NCBI GenBank assembly: GCA_011037195.1
Contig: JAAEAF010003319.1
Span: 50,752 to 114,751 of the forward strand
DNA length: 64,000 nt
Source of the DNA: Triatoma infestans
Lineage: Eukaryota; Arthropoda; Insecta; Hemiptera; Reduviidae
Direction: 5' to 3'
Shown: one piece after another, positions 24,001 through 36,639 of the stretch
Layout: the number at the start of each line of letters is the position of its first letter
Position numbering within the stretch: position 1 is the stretch's first letter
Program-made: the position numbers and the translations under genes
The notes under the pieces: generated by a model
What the model saw: only the letters and a program-made list of their open reading frames with translations
Databases searched by the model: none
Told to the model about the DNA's origin: nothing

Positions 24001-26139
24001 CATTTAACAGATCTATCAATGATTCAATAGGGAGATGGGATAGCATGCTATAATGTATGCTGTCCATACCCAGGGCTGAGTTATTGTTATTTTTTAAAGA
24101 GATTTTAAGTTCGGTTAATGTGAATGGCTCAATGAGCATGTGCGGTTCGTCCTTTACTATATTATTTACTGGTAATAAATTGGAAACAAGCGAAAGAGTT
24201 AACATAGTTAAGAGTTGAATTTTGAAAAAAAATCATTTACCCACTCTCCAGTCTCGTCTAGTGGGCTAGCATTATTTTCTTTATTTTTCATTCTCCGCAA
24301 CGTTCTCCAAATACTTTTACTGGGAGTAATAATTCAAAGTTTCACAATAAATTTTCCAGGACTCTTTTTTTCGTGATTTAATAACTTTAGTGACTTGTGC
24401 ACCCTTATTTTTATATTCTAAGAAATTAATCATGTTTGGATTGTATTTATATTTTAAATATGCACATCTACGTTCTCTAATTAATTTTTCACAGTCGTCA
24501 TTCCAGCAGGGTGACCATTTTTGTAAACAGGTATTGGGGCTTCACAAGCTTTATTTATATTACCTATATTTTCATCATAAGATATATCTGAAAGAGTGCC
24601 ATTGTTTATTTGTATTTTATATTCTTCCCAATTGGCTTTATGCATTTTCCATTTTCGCTTTGGAGAATAATAATTAATTTTAAAAGGAGTATTTATTAAA
24701 CAAAATTTTAAGGGTAAGTGGTCCGAACCTAATTGGATCATACGTGACATTCCAGTTGAAATCTGTAGCTATTTCTGACGATGTAAAAGTAAGGTCTACT
24801 GCTGATTTGCTAAATTCTGTAATGTTATTGGTATAAGTGGCTGATCCATCATTTAGAAAAACTAAATTATTTGCTTCTATACCTTCCAATAATTCTTGCC
24901 TCTCTCTAGAAGTATAACTACTTCCTAATGACAATTAAAATCGCCTGCTAATATTAAAGGGTGTTCTAATTTCTTAATAAATTTATTCCATTCTCGAAAA
25001 GAAACCTTATTTGCAGAAGCGTTGTATATAGAGACAACTATCAGTTTCTTCCCATTGTCTAAATGCAATTTAACACCGACATATATACATTTATCTATAT
25101 CAGTATTTAATGACTTCGTGATTCAATCCAGGCCAAGATATCACATAACACGTTGACATTGGCGCTAACATTTGGTTCAGATTTTGTTAAATTTGTTTTA
25201 TGTTGAGGTTGGTACGGGTTTTTCTTAATAGGCTTAGGATCGTATTTCTCAAGATTAAACTCGTCTACAATTTTTTTATGCTCCATGCTATTACCACTTT
25301 CGTTGTAAGTTTCCACTTCAAAACGGATATGGTATAGTTAAACGTATTGTGGCAATCTCTGCCCTCTAAAAGTAACCAAAACTGTTTGGAGTAGGTACCT
25401 CTTACCTTTCATTACCCTCAATTACTTTTCTGAACATTCGTCTAGCTTTAATAACCTCAATATTTTCATGTCTCTACAAAATTTCCTTGTCAGTTGTGTC
25501 AATTTCTACCACAACAAAGCTTGTGCAAATTTGAATTTAAACTACAACAATACCTACTTTCTAAAATCGATTAAACCGAAATGCGATTTTATGGAGTAGG
25601 TTTTTGAGATGAATGGTTTTATGTACCATTATGTTAGAAAATGAGCAATATTTAAAATGTATAAAAAATACATCATTTTATATATAACTGTATTAATAGA
25701 AGAGGAAATCGTGGAGTATTTCATATAGATTTTCAAATATTTCAAATGTTTAGTGCATTTCATTAGTGCTTTGCAACGTCCTCCCCTGGCCATATATAAA
25801 GTTTATGATGATCATTTGAACTGGCCATGTATTATGAAAATTTATTAGCCAAGTATTGCACATCTTATGGAGATGTAATAATTACTTATGTGTTTTTTTT
25901 TCTTCTAAACTGTTTAAAAAAGGATCGTACTTAAAACAAATCCTTCTTTGCGAACATAAGTCATATCAAGCTCAGTTAATGGCAATTAAGTTAATAGATA
26001 TAACAATAACAAAGGAAATTAGTACCTATAAAACAAGTTATTGAAAGCCTTCTTAATTTGTACATATCCTTATATAATATATGCTGCTGAAAGTTTTATG
26101 AGAAAACTTAATTCAGAAGTGGAAATTTTAGAGGATTAA
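21078..26139 (+). pseudogene. Decayed fifth copy of the tandem gene
   Basis: Only the last about 63 bp of exon 1 remain (21078-21140, WKLFILSLFSANEIVGELLLL). They join directly to DNA that elsewhere lies 3' of the gene. Exon 2 survives at 25807-26139 but has frameshifts, a damaged acceptor region and many substitutions (MYYENLLAKYCTSYGDVIIT… and LMAIKLIDITITKEISTYK). A LINE occupies the former intron. The structure fits an unequal exchange that deleted most of exon 1, followed by decay. Confidence 0.85.
21655..25320 (-). mobile_element. Degenerate LINE with EN, RT and RNase H domains
   Basis: Reading on the minus strand from 25320: an AP-like endonuclease (about 25110-24670: YNASANKVSFREWNKFI, LILAGDFNCH, then GSDHLPL), reverse transcriptase (24205-22832: LGMDSIHYSMLSHLP, ALFLDITAAYHNVNH, IIQYADELCIYT with the YADD box changed to YADE, then KFLGLYLDKILNW), RNase H (22580-22092: FTDGSRKEENVG, SAEVVAITKA, FSDSISLI, NEKVDRFAKRA), and a C-terminal Cys/His motif (22013-21711: YCSDCGSVEVLSHIIMECSKF). 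A poly(T) run near 21660 marks the 3' tail. Several frameshifts make it inactive. An RNase H plus a C-terminal CCHC-type motif points to the I/R1/LOA side of the LINEs. Confidence 0.88.
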
Positions 26140-26226
26140 TTTCTTGAAATTGCAGCATTTTTTTGTTTGTTTTCTAATTAAAAAAAGTAACTTAATTAAA
26201 ATTAGTATATTTGTAGTTATAAGAAT

Positions 26227-26507
26227 AGCCACCAGATAACACTACCTACTTAGAAATCAATTTTATTATGGTTATATAGTTTGTCACTAGGTGTAGCTAC
26301 TTCCAAGATTTTTTTTGGGGAGCCCATTACGCTAACCAATCCCCAGCACTTTGTAAAGACGGATTTCAAACTACGGAAAAATTTTTTACATCACAGGATG
26401 GCGCTGCGATCGGGTGGCAAATTTTAGAACTACAATTCTGTATATTTAGAAGCTTATGCTTTCTAGCGGCAATTGTAGATTAAGTAAGTGCTGTTACCTG
26501 GTGGTTA
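26227..26507. mobile_element. Putative MITE
   Basis: Imperfect terminal inverted repeats of about 25 bp: CCACCAGATAACACTACCTA at 26229 and its near complement ending at 26506 (TAAGTAAGTGCTGTTACCTG then GTGG). They bound about 280 bp without coding capacity. A target-site duplication was not clear. Confidence 0.55.
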
Positions 26508-26509
26508 AT

Positions 26510-27590
26510 TCAGAAACGTTAATTTTATTCATTTTAACTATTTTTCTTTTTTTACTTCAACTTGAATGTAAAATTTGTATTTGTTTTGTTTGTTTTATAA
26601 GAATAGTCCTAATTTTTTAGTATAAACTTCATCTACAACAATTACATTCGTAAAGCAGTTAGAAAAAAGAAAAATTTTATATTTGTTCCTTAGCTCTATC
26701 TTTTTTTATGTCTCTTATTAATTATTCAATTATTTGTTAAAGGGGGCTAATTGTTATTCTAAAATTAATTAAGTTATTTTCTCTCTTATTAAATTACATG
26801 TAATTATTATATTTAATACCAATTTAAAATATTCTTCCAAATAATTGTGAAGGGTGTTCTATCCTGAGACAAACTGTCCTGCAAATTGCCTTCACAAGCA
26901 TTACTAACGGATTGACAGAGAGCTTGCTATATCATATAATGCAATCTTATTTAGATAAATAGTATAATCCTCACCTTCATTATTTATCTGTAATACATGT
27001 CCACTAACCGTTTATTTGCAAATGAATTATACAATAAAGGAATGAAGGGTGATTGTATTATACCAGATTTCTTTTTCCTAAATCGCGGCAGTAGACTAAA
27101 TAAATTTAGCGATGTCAAATCTAGACTATGAGGGAAAATGCAGACTTTGTCAACAGAGCATCATTTAGATTAGGAACATAATTTTTTTCTTGCACAACCT
27201 TTACTTGAATCTTATTTTTTGCATTATTTGTTTGTCTCAAAAGTTTTATTTTTGGAACTTCATCGTCATCAGTTATTTTAGTGGTACTTTAGAGAAATGC
27301 ATATTGCTACTGTTCCCCCAGAAAAGTGTGGCAAATAAAAGTGTTAAGAATTTATGTGTAGATAGCAACGTTTAAAGAAACTCGTTGCAGCCAATTTCGA
27401 GAAAATCGGACGGATTTTGCCGCCTGTGCAATCCAAAAAGTAAATTTTGGCAAATTGAATTTATTAACTGCTTTGTTCTTAATTTGTTTGCAAAGTTCAG
27501 CCTTTGCACTACTAAGGCTAGTTGCAACCTCGCTCTAGCGGTTACGTCACCCCGGACAAAAAGAAAAATTGCCGCACCTTCATATATATG
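26510..27590. other. AT-rich intergenic DNA, nothing recognised
   Basis: No conserved reading frame, RNA gene or clear repeat ends. Two short plus-strand open frames (27190-27375, 27385-27657) have no supporting motif. CCCCGGAC near 27551 also occurs near 30095, suggesting a repeat, but I could not define it. Confidence 0.4.
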
Positions 27591-27764
27591 TATACTACCG
27601 ATCAGAAGTTTGGGATCAGTAAAAGAATTTAGTTATTTACTAAAATCCTTTAAATAAAAATATAGTTACATTGAAATAAGAATTTTCCAGTAACGTGATT
27701 TAAGCATAATACCTACTCCATTTAAATGGCACCTTTTAAAATAAATATTTTATTAACATAGTTA

Positions 27765-28312
27765 TACTTCGAAGGATACCTTGATACGCCCGGAGCCCTT
27801 CTGCACTTGCCCAGGAGCCTCATTCACGCTTCTATCAAGGAATGGATAGAAGACCAGCATCTGCGATGGTGGGAAAGAACGCCAGGGCAGAGGCAGGCTA
27901 AATTCTTTGATAAGACATTTACCTACATTTACCAGGGATCTACTGAGCCATAACCGAAGAGATATAAGGATAATACTGGGTCTACTAACAGGGCATTGCA
28001 GGCGTCTGAATAGGCACATACAACATTTACTACTAGCAAATAACGCGTTATGCCATTTCTGCAGGGCCGAGGAGGAAACCACGGCACACGTCCGTTGTGT
28101 GGGTGTCGGCCTGGCGAGGACAAGGTTTCTTCAACTGAACTGGGGACTAGCAATCCCGAAGCTACGCGCTTCATGACGGAGCCACTTTCAGATTTGATAG
28201 GCCTGATTAAGAGGGCGAAGGTGAGGTATGACATACCCAGGGGATCCACAATAGACCTCTCAATGAAGGTGATAGTGGAATGAGGCGTGGCCCTCCCCTA
28301 TCCAATCTAACA
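27765..28312 (+). mobile_element. LINE 3' end fragment inside the Tc1-like element
   Basis: Plus-strand frames encode the domain after RNase H (LTGHCRRLNRHIQHLLLANN, then CHFCRAEEETTAHV with Cys and His of the terminal zinc motif). The tail GGATCCACAATAGACCT and TGGAATGAGGC also closes the copy at 39590-40137. It is broken by frameshifts and interrupts the 5' part of the Tc1-like transposon. Confidence 0.75.
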
Positions 28313-28498
28313 TAATATACACTTTGCCCTTTGGCAAACAATTTACCTCTTGGATTTGTTAGTAATTCGCAGGGAATAATTTCTTTCTAATTATTGATTC
28401 TGTTTATGGATTAGGACTCTGTATTGTTTGTCAACAAATCATTATTTACTTACTTTTTATTGTATTTTATGTAATTGGGATTAGTTCACTCCTTGAGT

Positions 28499-28581
28499 TC
28501 ACGGTTTACGAGTATATATTTTTGCGTTTACGAGTATACCTTCACGGTTACGAGTATATCTTCACGGTTTATGAGTACATC
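28499..28581 (+). repeat. Minisatellite, four units of about 20 bp
   Basis: Four imperfect head-to-tail units of the type TTCACGGTTTACGAGTATAT, at about 28499, 28521, 28541 and 28561. They lie in the 5' part of the Tc1-like element, just before its transposase remnant. Confidence 0.8.
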
Positions 28582-30129
28582 TTATTGCAACGTTGAGTTT
28601 TCCTCTTTTGAATTAATACAAAATAGGCAAGGTTAAAGAGTGAGTGTTGCTACCAGAAGTGCCATTTTAACTTTACATAAAATAGGGAAATCAGAACGAA
28701 AAATAACGGCTCAAGTTAAAATTTCAAAAAATGGTGTTCACCGTGCTATAAACGGTTTAAAAAATATGGTGATCATGAAGATTTACACCGCTCCGGGAGA
28801 TCAAAAATCACCAACCGCTGGTGAGGATAAGTTCATTATTTTATGAAGTAAAAGAAACAGGCGACTCACAGCTCCAAAAATGAGAGGGGAAGTTATTAAA
28901 ACAAGTTCGAGGCCAATTTCTGTTTCAACTGTTCAAACGCGACTTCGTCAAGCGAACTTAATACGAAGAGTTGCAACGCTGAAACCATTATTAGAGGGTG
29001 CAAACAAGAAGAAACGTTCAGAGTGGGCTTGAAATACAAAGACTTCACAGTGAAAGGTTGGAGGAACCTTTCAGTTCAGAAAAACTACATCCATAATGCA
29101 CAATACCCACCGTTATGCACAGAGAGGGCTCGGCCATGGTTTGGGGATGTTTTTCAGGCTATGGAATAGGTGATCTCGTCCGTATTAACGGCTAATGAAA
29201 AAAGAAAATTATAAAAGCATTTTAGAAAATCACGTCTTACCCTGCGTCAGCAATTGATTGGAAAAAAAATCATTATGCAACAGGACAGTGACCCTAAACA
29301 CTTCCAAATTATGTAGACAATACATTGAGGTGAAGATGAAAAATATGTGTCAATATGGTCTGGCCCTCGCGAACCCCGGTCTTGAACCCAATTGAACTTT
29401 TGTGGGATGAGCTAGATGGAAAAGTTCGTATCAAGTGCCCTAATTCTCCAGATGCTCTGTGGCGGATGCTGTACAGTGTGTGGAGAACATTGAATTCGAA
29501 ACAATCAATAAATTGATTGAGAGAATGCCTAGAATTATAACAGAAGTAATTAAGTGGAGAGGTGGGCACTTTGATGAAAAAGCCGTTTAGTCGAAATTTA
29601 TTTTTGGGAAAGATTTACACTTTGTAATGACTTTGTTATCGCTATATTATTGTATATATAGATTAAATATAACATTTTTCAATTTCTGACGTTTCATAGC
29701 AAATCATTAAATTAACAAAAATAAATACATTACATTTTTATGTTTTATATACATTTTTGGTTTGGTGGTCCAAACTTTTCACCTGCAGTGTATATATATA
29801 TATATATATTTTTAAGCAAGTCTGTGCGTGTCCAAACACAAGCTGAAGCAGCATTCTGTTTGCGTGCTAATCCTATTGTGTTCAGAGAAGCACATGCTTT
29901 TCAAACAAGTTCAAGCATCGATCTTTACAAATTCTGCGATAATTTTTCAATAATAAAGTAAATATTTCTAGCTTCAAGACATAAACAATATAAATATGCT
30001 ACGCACTATAAATTTTTAGCGAACGAAAAAACGATTACAGAAATTTGATTATTTAACACAAAAATATTTTTCCCACACTTACAGCCAAAATGGCGCCCCG
30101 GACAAATGTCCGGGTTGCCCGCCCCTAGA

Positions 30130-30850
30130 GCGGGCCCTCCTCTTTTTTGCAGATGATCAGGTGATCGTGGCCCAGGATAGGTATGATATGGAATTCCTTA
30201 TTCGAAAATTAAAGCATCAATACACCCACTGGGGCATGAATATAAATTTTTCGAAGACGGAGTACATGGTGTTGGGAGAAATAACCTAGCGATAACAGGT
30301 TTTTGAATGTTCGAGCGAGGAGTTGTTTTTTAAGTTTTATGTATGTGTTTTTATACACGTTGTTTTGAAAATAAATTTAAGTTATAATTTGTTACCCCCT
30401 GGTACTCATTGGTTTCCAGAGTTTTCATATTTAACACATGGTAATAGGGGGGAGTGACATGGGTGATTTAGAAGTGGATGGCCAGGCCTGTAAAAAAGTG
30501 GATAATTTCAAGTACCTGGGCTCAGTGTTAAAAGAAGAGGTGGATGTGATACCGAGGTGGGATTAAGAAGTCAGCAGGCGCGCAAGGCCATAAGTATGCT
30601 CCTATGGAACAAAGATGGATAGATAGATCTATCCTAAAGAAAATAAACAGAAGATATTTTACTCCATGGTGGAAGGAATTCTCACCTATGGGACCGAGAC
30701 GTGGACTACATCGCAACGGTTATTTTCGAGTGTAACAGCAATTGAAATGGATTTTTGGCGGCGCTGTTTCAGGAAGACCAGAGCAGATCATGTGAGAAAT
30801 GAAGATGTACGGCGGGAAATGAATATAGAGGAATCCGTAGTAAGTAAGTA
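30130..30850 (+). mobile_element. LINE reverse-transcriptase fragment
   Basis: Plus-strand frames read LFFADDQVIVAQDRYDMEF (intact FADD catalytic box, about 30138-30195), WGMNINFSKTEYMVLG, then after about 150 bp of unrelated sequence KKVDNFKYLGSVLKEE (30490) and GILTYGTETWTTSQ / IEMDFWRRCFRKTRADH (30675-30790). This is the palm and thumb of a LINE RT of a different type from the RNase H LINEs here. It is truncated at both ends and frameshifted. Confidence 0.8.
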
Positions 30851-31005
30851 AAAATATGTTGCCAGAATTCCATGAGATTGTACTGAAGAGTTTTTTTCTA
30901 CTATTTTCTCGATAAAGACACTTTTGAAGCATTTTTCCGAGTAATTAAAGGGTTTATGAAAGAATTTTCTCTCTCAACTCCCTCCAATGATTCAAATTAT
31001 TCAAT
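30850..31005 (+). repeat. Repeat family A, partial copy upstream of gene B
   Basis: Begins GTTGCCAGAATTCCATG, like 12560 upstream of gene A, and continues through TTTTCTCGATAAAGACA and TTTTCCGAGTAA. It starts exactly where the LINE fragment ends, so the LINE probably replaced the 5' part. Confidence 0.5.
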
Positions 31006-31102
31006 AATAATTGTGTAAATTGCTGCAAGAGAAAAATGTCATGTGAGTTTTACGCCAGATTTTTATTTTAGAATAATTCTGAAATATTAAATTATTAGTT
31101 AA

Positions 31103-31140
31103 CTATCGATTATGAATATTAAAGATTTATCGATTTGCAT
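31103..31140 (+). promoter_or_regulatory. Conserved ATCGAT pair upstream of gene B
   Basis: CTATCGATTATGAATATTAA then TTATCGATTTGCAT, 834 bp before the start codon. Nearly identical to 46937-46974 and homologous to the blocks before genes A and D. Confidence 0.4.
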
Positions 31141-31936
31141 AGAAATCAGTAACGAAGGTTACTATAAGTGATACAAGTGATGAAAGTACAAAGAGGTTCT
31201 AACAGCTTTTGACATTTTCCCTCAGATTATTTTGTTTGTAAATTGTTGCTATTGATTATTTCAGAAAAATAAAAATGTTTATATAAAAAAAATTCTTTTC
31301 TGCCCTATTTAAGATCAAGTTAAATTTTTATTACGTTGTTTGTCTCGAGGATTACCTAAGATAAATGATATAAATTGTGTGTTCTTTAGAGAACAAAGCA
31401 ACAAGTGTTGGCAACAATATAGGGAATTTCATTCTTTTCTTAGTAGTGGTTTTTCCTTTCTTTGATATTAATTATCAAAGTGTCAGGTTATCATATTCAG
31501 TAAAGGTTACACATATGAATTAGAGGACGGTAGTAAGGTATGATCCATATTGTGTATGTGGTAAATATAAATGCTTTATTTGTTTTAAAATACTTTTTCC
31601 TAAATAAAGCCCGAAATTTACATTGGGCGCGGTAGTAGGAAGAAAATTATTTACTTTAAAATGCCTGCAAATCCAATGACTAGATGAACATAAAAACCGC
31701 CCTTCCCGAAAACTATTTTGATCAGATTCTAAAAACTGAGTAATTACATTTAAAATTACAGCATAATTTAGTGTGGCGGTGTTCTTCCAAAGAACAAAAA
31801 GAAGCTAAAGTGAATGAACACATCATTATTGGTTCTCCTGTAATAATTATAAAGATTTGTTTTAGTAATGAACGCACTATCTGATCTCATCATTTGATCA
31901 AGAGCAGTTGACTAGATTACATCCTCTCAGATAAAA

Positions 31937-34900
31937 ATGACAGTTGAGGCCGGTGTTTCAAGTGCAATGGATCTGGACGTAATCAATGTTACACGTTCTT
32001 TGGAAGGAGACACTCTGGGAGATATATACAAGAAGTTTTTTAAATATATAATAAAGCATAAAGATGCAATAAGTCCTCATATAGGAACTATTTTAGCGTC
32101 ATTCATTCCAGAAAATAATTTGGAGAAATTTTTCAAAATTAAACTAATTGAAATATGGCGGAGAAAATCAGAACTTGCTCGAATTTTCGAAATGGAAGAT
32201 ACTTTTTATGTTTCACTAGCGCTTAAGTGTAAATGGTTTTTTAAAAATCTAGACATTGATTCTACTGTTTTTGTGAATGAAATTCTTCCCAATTTATCAT
32301 ATAATACACGCCGAAAATTGATAAACCAATATTCAAAATATCTGAGGGACCATGATAAAGCAGAAGAAATATTCAAGGCCTTACAAAAGCGGTACGGGAC
32401 TTCGTTAGCACTGAAAATTCTCCCTGCCTGCAATTCGAAATTTGTAGAAGCCACATTGGAAATTACCAGAGCACGACTAAACAGGAACCAAATTAAATTA
32501 CTATTTAAATACCATCCAGATGTTATAAAGAATTTCCTTTGCTCGGTGTTAGAAAGCAAAGCATCAGGTAACAGATTATATAAACATTTTGAACTGGGTA
32601 ATTATAAAGAGACTTTAGGATTGATTGCAATTTATTATCCTGCATGTTTTATTGATATGTTTGTCAAATATAGAAGTGATTTTCCTTATATGGAGCTTGG
32701 TACAAACGTTACCAAAAGATTTGCGAAAACTCACTCTACACTTCTTATTAAACATCTCAGCACATTAAAGGAGGTACTGACACTGGAAAAAGTCATAAAA
32801 TATATGAGCAAAACACAAATTGAAAATCTTCAGGCGTCATGCTTTCCTGAATCTATAACAAAGTTCTTTAAGATGAGATGGCAAGTTGAAAATCTTGGTA
32901 AAATAACATCACGTCTTGAAGAAAGTGAAAGACATCAGATATTTCTTAGGAATTTTAAGAAATGTTATGATAAGGAAATGAGAATTGAGGATTTTGCAAA
33001 CGTTATAGATCTAGATTTGATACTTTTATTACCAGTGGAAATGAGAATAGAATGGATTCAATTGAAGCTTCCTACTCTTGAACCTGAATGTAAAAAAGCA
33101 GAATATTTGAGTTATATGCCTCCTGACAGAGCTCTGCCACAAATTATGGAGATGGTTGTAAGACAAAAGGAAGTTATGGTGAGAGCCGATATGGTATACT
33201 ATATGTTGCTTTCAGTCATTCGATACAAAAAGACTCACAAATTGATGTCTGAGTGTTTTGCGTTCATTGTGCGGAGGCTTAGGAATGACGATACAGTGAT
33301 ACGAACACAGATGTTCACTGAACTTGAAGAAATGAAAGACATTCTCCTAAATATGTCTATAGAAGAATGGTCGTCAATTGATGAATTTATTGATCTAATT
33401 AGGATGAATGATGAAGTGGAAAACTTCACGTATGACTTTATAGAATTATTGTCAATAAGAATTGAACGATATTTTGCAGACGGAAGACCTATGGATGATG
33501 AAATAAGGGCATTCCTAGAATTAATTTTCTCTTTGGATTATAATTATTATGATTTTAATCTCTGCGAAGGAACAATTTATTATAAAAAATGCTTGGAAAC
33601 TTGTATTTCGGCATTGCCACATTTAGTTATAGAGAAGAAAAGTGCTTATGTTGAAGCACTCATCACAGTATTTCGCTCAGTATGTGAATTCAATCACTCT
33701 TTTAAGCGTGATAAAATTGATTGTCCCCAGTGGCTATTGACTGAAGTAGAAAGATTATTAAAGTCTGATGAATGTGATGAATACTCTAAATCAAGTTTAC
33801 TCAAGGCAATTTCGAAAGATAAGGACATAAAGAAACGAATTTATAACATCTTTCTTTTTAAACCCAATGTTGATGTTATCTGGTATGTGCTACATACCAC
33901 TCCTTTGCAATTAAAGGAACATAAGGAGTCTATGATGAAGGAAATACTCAGTAGTAAAAAAATTAGGCGTTATTTTAAATTTTTTAAAACAATTACGCTA
34001 TACACTCCTTTTGGATTGCCGCTGGCGTTTCGAGAATTGTGTGAACAAGTGATAAAGGCAGAAGATTTGGATCCAGAATTTTACAAACCTTCCTTCAAAC
34101 CAAATGCCTTTTCACTGCTTTCTATTCTTATGCCAACAAAGGATTATATCAAAACTATCAAAGCATATATCCCGACAAAAGAAGAAATAGGAAGATATTC
34201 TGAGGAGAATAAATTGGCGTATAAGATACAAATGGCCATTGCTTCTAGTCTAAAATTGGTTGCTTCACCTCTGGAAATCTTGCCCTGTGTAAAATACTAT
34301 GCATTTGGTGATTATTTAAAATTAGTGTTAGGCTCTGTAAATAGTATCTGTGCTAATGCTCCTGAAAAAAAGATTTTGCCATTGCTTCTTGAAATGTTAG
34401 ATTGTCCTGTATCCTTAAAGAAAAATATCATAAGATGTTATTGCAAAGTTGCACCTGCTGTTGATGCTAGAAAATTAATAGTTTCATTATTAGCTGAAGA
34501 AAAAAATATATCATTAAAGCTTTTATTACTAAAACAGATTTTTCTTTTTTTTTTGTCTAATCCTTGTGAAGAAAGATTTATACTTTTCAAAACAGCATAC
34601 AGTCAATTGACACGTGAAGATGTTAAGTGCTTGGATGGATTATTTTATTTGAAACAAATTCCTGATATATTTGTAGCAGCGTTTATTGATATGTTGTGGG
34701 AAGTGGTAGAATTAAAAGAAGCCATATTTGTGTCAAGCAATAGAAATAAGATCATTGAAATGATTGATGGTGAAGTAATGTGTTTACTTACTGAAGACTT
34801 TTGTGATCTTTTATTGAAACAATCATTTTCAAATGATAATTTAGCGGATGGTTTACAATTTATAACTAATTATCTTTTACATGCACCAGAAGAAACATCC

Positions 34901-36462
34901 CTAATGTCTAGACTAGATAAAATTGCTAAATATTTGATAGATATTGTTAAAAATGATTGGAATAAATTCAATCCTAACTGCAAGATTGTATTCAAAAGTA
35001 AAAATTACTTATATAGAATAACAGAAAGTATATGTCGAGGAAGCTTTGAGAATTTAAAATTGAAAATCTGTCCTCGCTTTTTATTAGAAAAGTGGAAATT
35101 ATTTCTTTTGTCTCTGTTTTCGGCCAGTGAAATTGTTGATGAATTATTGCTACTGGAATCAACAATTTTTATAACTACCTACGACCTGAAAAAAGGTGAT
35201 TTTTTTTTTTTCTTTTGATTAATGCTTAGGTTTATAATATTTCTATTTATATCGTCCAATAATTTTGAAGTAATTATTAGTTTATAGATCAATAACACAT
35301 TATTCGCAATTTTTTAATTTTTTTTATCTAATTGTTAACAGAAATGAAATGTGGATAAATCAGAAATCTAGTATATTTCCGATAAAGTTTATTATCACTG
35401 ATTGGTAAATTAATGAATTAAAAATCATGCGGAGAGGAATCAGTTGGAGCGTATTTCCTGATTTTACTCTGCCCTTCTACAAAGTTTATTATTAACGTAT
35501 ATTATAGCTAATTGTTTTCATTCAATCCTGTTGTCTGATAATATGTTGAAAGAGAATATTTTTTTACTTTCACTTAAGAAGTCTTACCTTCTTGGTTTTT
35601 GATTTTGTTGCCGGGCGGCCATAAGGATAGCAGTTGGCGTTCTCACTGGCCATTGTAGATTAAATAAGCACATTCATCGCATGGGCCTGGCAACGGATAG
35701 CCTGTGTAGGTTTTGTCAGGCCAACGTGGTATGTCAGTGCGAGGGGCTGATCTGGCTAAGGTACCGCCTCTTTGGTAAAGAGAAGCTGGTGCCAACAACC
35801 CTGAGCCAGGGCCCTCTCTCGGACCTATTAAGTCTTTTAAGGCAAGCAGGATTCGAGAGAGTGCTCTGATTGACCACCTGGGAGCCCCCCCCAATTCCAC
35901 AGTCCGGCTAAGGACAGGATAGGGGAGTGTCTCCAACTAGGGGGTGCCACAATAGATCCTTGGGGTATCGCGGTGGCGTAGGCTGAAGAGCCAATTTCCC
36001 CGTTAGAATCTAATCTAATCTATTGATTTTGTTATAACAAAAATTAATAACACTTATGCTGACTTTTTTATTTTCTTTCTTTAGTTTGCCATATCTTTCA
36101 TACAATAATTACTTATTTTTACAGATGATTTTATCGCAGAATTGGCCAAGTTTTATGAAGATTTATTAGCCAAGTATTGCACGTCTTATGGAGATGAAAT
36201 AATTACTTCTATGGTTTCTTGTCTTCCAAACTGTTTAGAAAAGGAACGTCTTAAATTGGCTAAAGTCCTTCTCTGCGAACATAAGTCTTATCAAGCTCAG
36301 TTAATGGCAATTAAGTTAATAGATACAACAATAATAAACGAAATTAGCACCTATAAAGTAATTATTGAAAGCCTTCTTAAGTGTACACATCCACATGTGA
36401 AGTATGCTGCCGAAGGTTTTATGAGAAAACTTAATTCAGATGTGGAAATTTCGGGGGATTAA
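31937..36462 (+). CDS. Tandem gene family member B: large helix-rich protein of unknown function
   Basis: Exons 31937-35195 and 36125-36462, joined by a phase-1 GT-AG intron (…AAAAAAG|GTGATT; TTTTTACAG|ATGATT), encode 1198 residues. The start used is an ATG 8 codons upstream of the position matching the A and D starts, because ATGGCC there has become GAGGCC; the protein therefore begins MTVEAGVSSAMDLD. Overall it is closest to copy C in the first and last thirds, but DNA from about 32880 to 33175 is almost identical to copy A. No signal peptide, membrane segment or enzyme motif is visible. The intron is enlarged to 929 bp by a LINE insertion. Function unknown; full length with no internal stop suggests it is active. 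Confidence 0.85.
35610..36022 (+). mobile_element. 5'-truncated LINE insertion in the intron of gene B
   Basis: 413 bp flanked by an 11-bp target duplication TTGATTTTGTT (35599-35609 and 36023-36033). It encodes part of a LINE C-terminus (GHCRLNKHIHRMGLATDSLCRFCQ) and ends in CTAATCTAATCTA, an oligomer tail instead of poly(A). The undisturbed site is present in copy D intron near 62760 (TTGATTTTGTTATTACAAAA). Confidence 0.9.
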
Positions 36463-36628
36463 TTTCTTGAAATTGTTGCATTTTAAAAATCTATTATATA
36501 AGGTCATGGTAATGAAATGTAAATTATTGTATGTTATACATGATGTGTTAATGAGGCAATAATATTTTGTTTTTGCGAATGTTCTTTATCAATTTACAGT
36601 ATTTTAAACATAATCATTTAATAATTTA

Positions 36629-36634
36629 AATAAA
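36629..36634 (+). promoter_or_regulatory. Poly(A) signal of gene B
   Basis: AATAAA in conserved 3' DNA, 167 bp after the stop, at the same distance as in gene A. Confidence 0.6.
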
Positions 36635-36639
36635 GTGAT

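Larger units (their letters stand above)
27593..29790 (+). mobile_element. Tc1-like transposon with dead transposase
   Basis: Terminal inverted repeats with the common core AAGTTTGG at 27607-27614 and its complement near 29769-29776, flanked by TA. Plus-strand transposase remains run 28640-29590: the HTH region SVATRSAILTLHKIGKSERK, then RLTAPKMRGEV and SVSTVQTRLRQANLIRR, the DDE part (WGCFSGYGIGDLVRIN; LNPIELLWDEL) and the end GGHFDEKAV before TAG 29588-29590. The expected ATG is GTG and internal stops and frameshifts are frequent. The distance from left terminal repeat to transposase is enlarged by a LINE fragment. Confidence 0.88.
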
